From Alphaproteobacteria bacterium (GTDB taxonomy: Bacteria > Pseudomonadota > Alphaproteobacteria > Rs-D84), in contig JAFXVM010000016.1 of assembly GCA_017524525.1 (NCBI GenBank), forward strand, positions 1-64,000: 64,000 nucleotides of DNA, in the 5' to 3' direction. The notes below the pieces were generated by a model. It ran no database searches. It worked only from the letters and a program-made list of their open reading frames with translations, and was not told the origin of the DNA. Positions 37,004-44,246 of the stretch are shown in pieces; the stretch's first letter is position 1; every line of letters starts with the position of its first letter. The position numbers were made by a program, and so were the translations under genes.

Positions 37004-37510
37004 TTATTCGTTTCCCCGTCCAGCCATAGAAGCAAATGCTATTTGGCTTAATCTGTCTGATGTAGCATTTCCGCCATCCCCGCCACCGCCGGTATGTGTG
37101 GTAAGATATACTTTTTTTTCTGGGTTTGGCAAATATACCGTTTTTGCATCACTTTGTTCTATTATGAATCTATCAAGATTTTGCGAGTGTGGAAAAGTCC
37201 AGCATAAAAACATATTGTTTGTGCTTAATTCACCACCCCATATCAAAGGTATCCTGAAACGAATAGATAAATTATCAGGTAATGCATGCCCCATTACAAG
37301 ATTTATAAATTCATTTTGAGGCAAATTCATAAATGCAATTTCTTCAAGAGAATCTGTCAAAGATGACATGAATTCACGACGCAAAGCAGAATATTTTTTG
37401 AACCAATCGGCATCTAGTTTGCAATATTTTGGTTCATATTCAATTACTGGCATATCATCCATCCCAAGTGTACTAAGTCTTTCAAGAGCCGAATTTTTAT
37501 TCAATTGCAT
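37004..37510 (-). CDS. Hypothetical protein with Gly-rich C-terminus
   Basis: I do not recognise this 168-aa protein. It has no signal peptide or membrane span. The body is mixed alpha/beta with several Trp and Pro (RIPLIWGGEL, CWTFPHS), and the last 30 residues form a Gly/Asn/Ser-rich tail with GGGGDGG. It is second in the four-gene operon, with one base to the next gene and 12 bases from the previous. The tail may be flexible or interact with a partner. Confidence 0.65.
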   Translation of the reverse strand: MQLNKNSALERLSTLGMDDMPVIEYEPKYCKLDADWFKKYSALRREFMSSLTDSLEEIAFMNLPQNEFINLVMGHALPDNLSIRFRIPLIWGGELSTNNMFLCWTFPHSQNLDRFIIEQSDAKTVYLPNPEKKVYLTTHTGGGGDGGNATSDRLSQIAFASMAGRGNE

Positions 37511-37522
37511 TTTTATTGGCCT

Positions 37523-38431
37523 TTATACATTCTTAACATATTGTAATATTGTGTCAATATATTCAGAATAAGCAACAAAATTTTCTTTGTTTTCGTCCGT
37601 TAATTCAGCCGCAGGATTATTTTGTATAAATTCTTTTAATTCATCAATGGATTTGAATATCATGACAGAATCATCTGCTTGATATTGACCCAGTGTATCA
37701 ATTATGAATGGGTTGATATATATTTCAATATCATCAAGGGTCGTTTCGATGATAGATTTTAATTCGTTGTGCGCTTTGTTCAATTCGCCTATATTTGCAT
37801 CGACGCCACCAAACCAAATCACTTCGTTAGGACCAATCGCAAACAGATTCGGTGTAAACCCAGCAACCAAAGAAGGTTGTTTAACTGTGAACCCGTTATC
37901 AGTGAAAATATTGGCTAATACAGAATTATATGGCGAAACAGATTCTGTGTTGTTTTGTTGTGTCGCGGTACTGGTTTTTGCTGTTGCAGGGGCTTTTTTT
38001 AATTCTTCGTGTCTTGCTGCAGCACGTTTTTCCATGTTTTTAGGTAAATTCAATCGCGGTGGTCGAGACAAAGAAAAATTATTCGTTGGTTCTGGTTCGG
38101 GTTGTTCTTCTTTTTTTTCTGGTGCTGCAGATGGTTTTGAATTTGTTGTAATTTTTGGTTCTTTGTTGAACGTTTTTATATATATGCGTTTTATAGATGG
38201 CATATAGATTAAGTACAAACCAAAAATAAATAGAAATATCGAAAAATAAATCGAGACATAAAATCCTTTGGCAACAGGAATTTGTAAAGCCTGCAATCTT
38301 GACAGTTCATTCCAGTGGTCTTTGAAAAATATATTAAACCCGAAAAATGTGTGCAGCCAAAAAGACAATCCCAGTAAAATGGAAATGCCAAGCAAAAGCG
38401 AAAGTAAAAGACGTTCAATTTTATTGTTCAT
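37523..38431 (-). CDS. Two-span membrane protein with cytoplasmic alpha/beta domain
   Basis: This 302-aa protein has two N-terminal membrane spans (about 9-30 and 55-80). A Pro/Glu/Lys-rich linker (about 95-165) follows, and then a C-terminal soluble domain (about 170-300) with a strand pair FAIGPNEVIWFGGVD followed by helices. The soluble domain loosely recalls small restriction-endonuclease-like folds, but I cannot name a family. It heads the four-gene operon and probably tethers it to the inner membrane. Confidence 0.65.
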   Translation of the reverse strand: MNNKIERLLLSLLLGISILLGLSFWLHTFFGFNIFFKDHWNELSRLQALQIPVAKGFYVSIYFSIFLFIFGLYLIYMPSIKRIYIKTFNKEPKITTNSKPSAAPEKKEEQPEPEPTNNFSLSRPPRLNLPKNMEKRAAARHEELKKAPATAKTSTATQQNNTESVSPYNSVLANIFTDNGFTVKQPSLVAGFTPNLFAIGPNEVIWFGGVDANIGELNKAHNELKSIIETTLDDIEIYINPFIIDTLGQYQADDSVMIFKSIDELKEFIQNNPAAELTDENKENFVAYSEYIDTILQYVKNV

Positions 38432-38473
38432 TTTTATTTTATTGTATCATATTTTATGATAAACTGGAAATAA

Positions 38474-39148
38474 ATGATTGAGATGAATGAAATTTTTTCT
38501 GATTTTGATTCCAGAGTGTCTTTGTGGGGTGAAAAGGCGATGGATACTAATGATTTGGCTATGATGGCAGAATATATCACCCAGAAAAAAATTAAAACTG
38601 TGTCGATTGTTCCAGAAATTGTGCCTTTTGTTTGGACTTGTCTTGAAAAGTTTGATGTTAAAATTTTAGCGCGTTGTGTTTTCAACCCATTACAAAAGAC
38701 TATGTTGGATGAAGAAATGTATGATTTAGGTGCTAAAATTAAAGATGTTTGCAAAAAAGGTGCGAATGGCGTTCAAATTTTTATTAAAATGCGTGATTTT
38801 GAACGTTTTGTGGAAATGATTGGCTTTGTAAGAAATGATTTGTTCTTTCAACATGATTTATGTATTACTTTGGATATAAATGACATAGATGTAAATAATT
38901 GGCAGATGATATTTCAAAAATTGCGCGATGTAGGTGCGCATGCGCTGGTGTTAAGTTTAAACGAAGACATGGGAAACAGGTCTGATTTTGTTGGACGTGT
39001 GTATGGAATGCTGCAGAATTGGGATTTTAATGGTGAAATCCATTTTATTTTGGGTAATAATTTTGACCGTATAGACCAAGTTATCCGGCTAATAGAGACT
39101 GAACGTCCTGAATTAAGTACAAAAGTTAAGTTTTTTCTTGATTATTAA
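38474..39148 (+). CDS. Hypothetical protein, possibly TIM-barrel-like
   Basis: This 224-aa cytosolic protein of unknown function has alternating hydrophobic strands and amphipathic helices (KTVSIVPEIV, VKILARCVFNP, LCITLDINDID, HALVLSLNED, GEIHFILGNN). The pattern recalls a TIM barrel such as the DeoC aldolase group, though no catalytic Lys motif is evident. A GGAAA lies upstream of the ATG. The stop overlaps the convergent trmB stop by 4 bases. Confidence 0.6.
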   Translation: MIEMNEIFSDFDSRVSLWGEKAMDTNDLAMMAEYITQKKIKTVSIVPEIVPFVWTCLEKFDVKILARCVFNPLQKTMLDEEMYDLGAKIKDVCKKGANGVQIFIKMRDFERFVEMIGFVRNDLFFQHDLCITLDINDIDVNNWQMIFQKLRDVGAHALVLSLNEDMGNRSDFVGRVYGMLQNWDFNGEIHFILGNNFDRIDQVIRLIETERPELSTKVKFFLDY

Positions 39149-39813
39149 CAGTTGGACAAAATCAAATATTTTGGGTTTGATGTACCAGCTTTGTTTTTAA
39201 GTTGGTATCTGGTTTTAATTATGTCTAAATCAGTAGATTTGATTTTAAGTTTGGTTTGTTTTAATTGTTCAACAATCCAATCGTAATATTCCCAATGGTC
39301 TGTGCCGATTATAATTTTGCCGTCTTTGGACAAATGGTTGGATAACAAATTCAAAAATTCATGATTAAGTAAGCGACGCTTTTCATGTCGTGCTTTTGGC
39401 CACGGGTCGGGGTGCAAAACCCATATTTCATTAAATTTCGCGGTTGAAAAATTTTTTAACAACAAACGAATATCGTCTGGGTGAATACGGACGTTTTTAT
39501 ATTGTTCGAATAATGTGTTATCCGATTCGTTTGTAATGGCTGACATCAGGGCGGCAACCCCGTTTGCAAAAGGTTCTGCACCCATGATAATCGATTCGGG
39601 ATTATTAACGGACAGGTCGCGCAAATGTTCGCCGTTCCCAAAACCAATTTCAAGAATTACTGGTTTTTCGATAAAGTCTGTGCTTTTTGGGGAAATTTTG
39701 GGCAATAAATTATCTATCAGCCATTGTTTGCGATTCGACAGTTTTTTTCCGTGTCGCCGACCAAAAGTTCTTATATCAGTGTGTTCAAAATTTTTTAATT
39801 CTTGTTTTTCCAT
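39145..39813 (-). CDS. trmB: tRNA (guanine-N7-)-methyltransferase
   Basis: TrmB makes m7G46 in tRNA variable loops using S-adenosylmethionine. The 222-aa protein has the AdoMet motif LEIGFGNGEHL, the family block VLHPDPWPKARHEKRRLLNHEFL and a later GTDHWEYYDWI. Length is standard. It is divergent from gltX across 45 bases. Confidence 0.95.
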   Translation of the reverse strand: MEKQELKNFEHTDIRTFGRRHGKKLSNRKQWLIDNLLPKISPKSTDFIEKPVILEIGFGNGEHLRDLSVNNPESIIMGAEPFANGVAALMSAITNESDNTLFEQYKNVRIHPDDIRLLLKNFSTAKFNEIWVLHPDPWPKARHEKRRLLNHEFLNLLSNHLSKDGKIIIGTDHWEYYDWIVEQLKQTKLKIKSTDLDIIKTRYQLKNKAGTSNPKYLILSNC

Positions 39814-39858
39814 ATTATTAGTATAAAATGAATTGGTTAAAAAACAAGGTGAAATAAA

Positions 39859-41433
39859 ATGCGTAACGGATTATCGAAAGATTTGATTGCTCGTGTGTTG
39901 GGCGGTGCCCCAAAATATACATTGGAAGAATTAGAAGCGAAATTCCCACCGCGTGATTTGAAAGAGGGTGCTTTTGTGACGCGTTTTGCGCCAAGTCCTA
40001 CTGGATATATGCATATTGGAAATTTGTATAGTGTGTTAATTGATTTTAAATTGGCACAACAGTCAAATGGTGTTTTTATGTTGCGCATTGAAGATACTGA
40101 TACCAAGCGTGAAGTAGAAGGTGCGGTAGATGTCGTGAAAAGTGCGATGTCCAGTTTCGGTTTTAAGTATAACAATGATGAAAAATATGGTCCTTATTAT
40201 CAATCAAAACGTAAAGATATTTATCATAGTGTTGCGGCGTATTTGTTGGAAAAAGGGTTGGCATATCCTTGCTTTCTAAAACCAGAAGAAATGGATGAAA
40301 TTCGCAAAAAACAAACGGCTGCAGGTTTTGCTACTGGTATTTATGGTGAATTCGCGCGCGATAGAGATATTGGTGAAGAAGATATAATTAAACATTTGGA
40401 TAATGGTGAAACACCATCGATTCGTTTATATTCAAACGGTAATCCAAATAACAGAATCTTTTGTAAAGACGCGGTTCGTGGTTCTGTGTCTTTTCCAGAA
40501 AATAATGAAGATTTGGTTTTAATCAAATCAAATGATGGTTTACCGACATATCATTTTGCTCATTTATGTGATGATCATTTTATGCATACAACACATGTTG
40601 TTCGTGGCGAAGAATGGTTGCCGTCGTTACCATTACATTATCAATTGTTTCGCATGATGGGGTGGACGCCACCGCTTTATATCCATACATCAACATTGGA
40701 TAAAATTGATGCGGAAACTGGTAAACAAAGAAAAATGTCTAAGCGCAAAGATCCAGAGTGTAATGTTTCTTTTTTCTTGGCAGAAGGTTGGCCAACAGAT
40801 GCAGTAATTGAATATTTGGGAAATATTTTGGCGTCTGGTTATGAAGAAGCAAAATTAAAGGGTCAGGTGAAAACTTTTTGGGATTATGAAATGAAACCAA
40901 AAAAGATTCCTATGTCTGGTGCTTTGTTTGATATGAAAAAATTAGAATGGTGGGCGAAAGAACATATTGCCACATTACCAGTTGATGTTTTGGTTAAAAA
41001 TGTTGTTGATTGGGCAAATAAGTACGGTAGCGAAGACAATAAAAAACAGATTGCCGATGTTAAATATTTAACAGCTGTGTTATCTATTGAACGCGACAAT
41101 ATTAAACGTATACGCAAAGATTTTATCACTTGGAAACAAACGCTGAACGAGGTTTCTTATTTCTGGGATTTCTTGTTCACACCGAATCGCGAATATCCGT
41201 ATAACAAAGATGTATTGCGTGAATTTATTGCGACATATGATGAAAACGATGATAAAGATACATGGTGGCAAAAAATTGTCTATACGGCGGAAAAACTGGG
41301 GTTAAAGCCGGGCGAAGTTGCTATGAATTTGCGTGTCGCAATGACTGGACGCACTAATACACCAGATTTGTATTCGTTGATGTCTGTATTAGGTGGTGCA
41401 CGTGTTAAAGAAAGAATAAATATTATGTTGTGA
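39859..41433 (+). CDS. gltX: Glutamyl-tRNA synthetase (long, clostridial-like type)
   Basis: GluRS charges tRNA-Glu. The class I signatures are RFAPSPTGYMHIGN (HIGH-type) and KMSKRKDP (KMSKS-type). At 524 aa it is longer than typical proteobacterial GluRS, with an N-terminal extension of about 38 residues ending PPRDLKEGAFVTRFAPSPTG. The wording around LRIEDTDTKREVEGAV and FPENNEDLVLIKS recalls enzymes from clostridia more than alphaproteobacteria. Horizontal acquisition is possible; this rests on memory of homologues, not a search. Confidence 0.93.
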   Translation: MRNGLSKDLIARVLGGAPKYTLEELEAKFPPRDLKEGAFVTRFAPSPTGYMHIGNLYSVLIDFKLAQQSNGVFMLRIEDTDTKREVEGAVDVVKSAMSSFGFKYNNDEKYGPYYQSKRKDIYHSVAAYLLEKGLAYPCFLKPEEMDEIRKKQTAAGFATGIYGEFARDRDIGEEDIIKHLDNGETPSIRLYSNGNPNNRIFCKDAVRGSVSFPENNEDLVLIKSNDGLPTYHFAHLCDDHFMHTTHVVRGEEWLPSLPLHYQLFRMMGWTPPLYIHTSTLDKIDAETGKQRKMSKRKDPECNVSFFLAEGWPTDAVIEYLGNILASGYEEAKLKGQVKTFWDYEMKPKKIPMSGALFDMKKLEWWAKEHIATLPVDVLVKNVVDWANKYGSEDNKKQIADVKYLTAVLSIERDNIKRIRKDFITWKQTLNEVSYFWDFLFTPNREYPYNKDVLREFIATYDENDDKDTWWQKIVYTAEKLGLKPGEVAMNLRVAMTGRTNTPDLYSLMSVLGGARVKERINIML

Positions 41434-41456
41434 TAATATATTGAAAGGAAAGGAAA

Positions 41457-42233
41457 ATGGTAAAAAGTAAAAAAATAGTTAAACAAAAATTACGCGAAGT
41501 AAAAAAGAATAAACATGCGTATGGATTGTTAAAGGTATTACAAGCCACAGGTTTGTTTCGTTGGGAAAGACCTTCTACCAAGGCGGAAGAAGTTTTGAAT
41601 ATTCTAACCCATGGTATTGGCATTGGGCTTGCTATGGCGGCACTTTGTTTGTTGGTTGCGTTCGCTGTGGTTTATCATAATGTTTGGGCGATTGTTGCGT
41701 GTTCTATATTTGGGTTGACTATGTTTACTTTGTATTTTGGGTCGACTATGTGTCATGCGATGATTGGGGAAAAGAGCGAATGTTTTTTTGAGGTGTGGGA
41801 TTCAATCGCTATCTATGCATTGATTGCTGGGACTTATACGCCGTTTTTATTAGTGAATTTGAATCGTTGTGGGCATACGGGTTTGGGATGGTCTATGTTC
41901 GGGATTTTGTGGGCGATAGTGATTTTTGGTGCATTTATGAAGATACATAATCCACATAATCAGCCAAAATGGATGGTTGCACTTTATTTAATTATGGGAT
42001 GGGCATTGCTTTGGGTGTTGCCTGCGATGATTGCAACAATTTCAGCGCGTGGCATGTGGTTTATCTTGGCAGGTGGGCTGTCTTATTCTGTTGGGGTTAT
42101 TTTCTATTTGTGGCGAAAATTAAAATTTGCGCACGTGCTTTGGCATCTGTTTGTGATTGGTGGCAGTGTGTGTTTCTTTTTCGCGGTGTTGTTTGGTTCT
42201 ATAATAGATTTTGCGCAAAAGTGTATACAATAG
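41457..42233 (+). CDS. Hemolysin III (YqfA/PAQR) family membrane protein
   Basis: This is a 258-aa protein with a basic N-terminus and seven predicted membrane spans. Family residues are present: NILTHGIG, FGSTMCHAM, DSIAIYALIAGTYTPF and a C-terminal HVLWHLFVIGG with the metal-ligand-like His pair. Despite the name, a haemolytic role is rarely shown; roles in membrane homeostasis are proposed. AAAGGAAAGG precedes the ATG. Confidence 0.88.
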   Translation: MVKSKKIVKQKLREVKKNKHAYGLLKVLQATGLFRWERPSTKAEEVLNILTHGIGIGLAMAALCLLVAFAVVYHNVWAIVACSIFGLTMFTLYFGSTMCHAMIGEKSECFFEVWDSIAIYALIAGTYTPFLLVNLNRCGHTGLGWSMFGILWAIVIFGAFMKIHNPHNQPKWMVALYLIMGWALLWVLPAMIATISARGMWFILAGGLSYSVGVIFYLWRKLKFAHVLWHLFVIGGSVCFFFAVLFGSIIDFAQKCIQ

Positions 42234-42257
42234 AAAAACCGCCGTATAGGCGGTTTT
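42233..42257. terminator. Bidirectional terminator between hemolysin III gene and der
   Basis: Stem AAAAACCGCC / GGCGGTTTTT with loop GTATA, overlapping the ends of both convergent genes. The same type of stem recurs at 50271-50297. Confidence 0.88.
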
Positions 42258-43583
42258 TTAATCAAATGGATTTTCGTCTTTTTTATATTCAATTATAATC
42301 GGTAAATGTTCCAAGTGAAGTGCGGTAGCAATACCACGGCGAAGGTATCGCGTATAAGATTCTGGAATATCACTGGCCCCGCCAACATTTATTGTAATCT
42401 TAAATGGATGATGCCCAGTTTGACGCGCAAATTTAATCTTCATTGGACGTTTTAAACGTGACATAGGAGGTTGTCTGTCGTTAACCAGTTTTTCAACTAT
42501 GCGGTTAATCAAACTGGTTGGAGTGTCCGTATTAGATAAATCCCATTGTTCATAAATTCGTTTGAAAAGGTTTTGAATCCCCGTGCCTTTTTCAGCGGAT
42601 ATGGCAAGAATTAACGGTTTTATGATTTGATGAAATGAATTTGAAAACTGGTGTTTTAATTTTAATAATTTGTCTTCGCGTTCCATTTCATCCACTAAAT
42701 CCCATTTATTAAGTGCAACACACAATATTTTTCCAGCGTCATATACGCGCGCAGCAATAGACAAAGCCTGGTTTTCAATGTTTTTGGTTGCATCTACTAT
42801 TAAAATCACAATGTTTGATTTTTCAATAGCATCCAAAGATTTTAATGCAGACAAAGTTTCTACATCGTCTGTGACACCCGCTTTGCGGCGTAAACCTGCG
42901 GTATCCATTAAAATAATATCGCGACCATAAAAATGAGTTGGTATTTTAACTGTGTCGCGTGTAATGCCAGGGGCATCCATAACTATTTGGCGTTTTTCGC
43001 CTAATACGCGATTTACAAAGGTAGATTTTCCAACGTTGGGTTGACCCAAAATAGCAATTTTTATTTTATTGTCTGAATCGTTGTATACGGTAGATTCTGC
43101 CGTATACAGATTATCGATAAATTCATAAATTGCATCAAATCCGCGTTTGTGTTCTGCGGATATCATTGCTGGTTCGCCAAACCCGAGTTTATAAAAATCG
43201 TGAATGTCATTTAATCTTTTTGATGATTCGGTTTTATTGATTAAAAGCAGGGCAGGGGCTTTTGTTTTTTTATGAACCATTTTTGCCCACTCTATGTCCA
43301 TTGGATTTAAACCAACGCGACCATCCACTACAAATAAAATAGCATCTGCGTTTGATATAGCATTTATAGCGATGTCTGTCGAATCGTGCGCAATTCCTGT
43401 TTTCGCATTTTCAAGACCCGCAGTGTCAAACAGAGTCCAAGGACGTCCAGGAATATCCCCAGAGACCATATCACGCGTAACCCCAGGACGATCGTGAACC
43501 AACGCGTCCCTTGAATTTGTTAGCGCATTAAAAAGTGTCGATTTACCAGTATTTGGACGACCAACGATAACTATTCTTTTCAT
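42258..43583 (-). CDS. der: Ribosome biogenesis GTPase Der
   Basis: Der (EngA) has tandem GTPase domains and acts in 50S subunit assembly. G domain 1 has GRPNTGKST at 8-16 and DTAGLEN; G domain 2 begins near 172 with GQPNVGKST and DTAGLRRKAG; a KH-like domain ends the 441-aa protein. Both are complete. The linker between G domains (about 159-168) is encoded by a 27-bp palindrome shared exactly, in arms and spacing, with mutL. Confidence 0.97.
   Translation of the reverse strand: MKRIVIVGRPNTGKSTLFNALTNSRDALVHDRPGVTRDMVSGDIPGRPWTLFDTAGLENAKTGIAHDSTDIAINAISNADAILFVVDGRVGLNPMDIEWAKMVHKKTKAPALLLINKTESSKRLNDIHDFYKLGFGEPAMISAEHKRGFDAIYEFIDNLYTAESTVYNDSDNKIKIAILGQPNVGKSTFVNRVLGEKRQIVMDAPGITRDTVKIPTHFYGRDIILMDTAGLRRKAGVTDDVETLSALKSLDAIEKSNIVILIVDATKNIENQALSIAARVYDAGKILCVALNKWDLVDEMEREDKLLKLKHQFSNSFHQIIKPLILAISAEKGTGIQNLFKRIYEQWDLSNTDTPTSLINRIVEKLVNDRQPPMSRLKRPMKIKFARQTGHHPFKITINVGGASDIPESYTRYLRRGIATALHLEHLPIIIEYKKDENPFD
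43082..43108. repeat. 27-bp palindromic element in der linker
   Basis: Arms TGTATACGG and CCGTATACA around a 9-base spacer, matching the element in mutL at 22433-22459. The spacers differ in sequence and the arms are read in a different frame, so it is the DNA and not the peptide that is shared. Confidence 0.75.
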
Positions 43584-43649
43584 TTTTTTTCCATTGATTT
43601 TTTATAATTATAAAGCAAAATTATAAATAATCAAATAAAGGGGTAAAAA

Positions 43650-44246
43650 ATGAAAGCAAAGAAAAAAAGTTGGCTCGCTAAGTTAGGAAGTATTTTCTTT
43701 CGTCCTAAGCATTTCTTTACCCGCATAGTCGCGGATGGAAAAATCGAAGACGCTATGTTGAATGCTTTTTTGTGGGGTTTTATCGGGGGCATTTTGGTTT
43801 TGATAATGAACTTAGTTCGTGGTGATGTTTTTACTGTTTTTTCTTTGTTCAAAGCAATTGTTATTTATCCTGTGTTGGCGGTTATGCTGTTGTTTATCTT
43901 TGCAGGATTGATGATGTTGGTATCAGAAATAACCAATGGGGATAGAGATTGGGAAATCGCAGTCAAAGGTATTGCATCTATATTCTTTATTTATCCGTTT
44001 GCGATGCTGTTAAATGCGTTTGCCTTTGATTGCGTTTCTATGTGGACAATAAGTGTCATCACAGATTTATATATGGCTTTCTTGCTTTATAATATTGCTG
44101 TGTATTGTATGCATGGAAAACGTGTAAGCGTTATTTTTGTTGTGGCAGTATGTCTTGTTCTGTTGGCGTGTTTGTACATGTCAGATTATAGAACGGTCTG
44201 GTTTTTGATAAAGAATATACCTGCCGCGTTGACTTGCTTAGTTTAA
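43650..44246 (+). CDS. Yip1-domain-like membrane protein
   Basis: This 198-aa protein has five predicted membrane spans after a basic N-terminus (FFRPKHFFTRI, the typical Yip1 entry motif followed by an acidic-helix and a span). It resembles the YIP1 domain family, of unclear function in bacteria. The stop overlaps the convergent 840-aa gene by 9 bases. Confidence 0.7.
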   Translation: MKAKKKSWLAKLGSIFFRPKHFFTRIVADGKIEDAMLNAFLWGFIGGILVLIMNLVRGDVFTVFSLFKAIVIYPVLAVMLLFIFAGLMMLVSEITNGDRDWEIAVKGIASIFFIYPFAMLLNAFAFDCVSMWTISVITDLYMAFLLYNIAVYCMHGKRVSVIFVVAVCLVLLACLYMSDYRTVWFLIKNIPAALTCLV

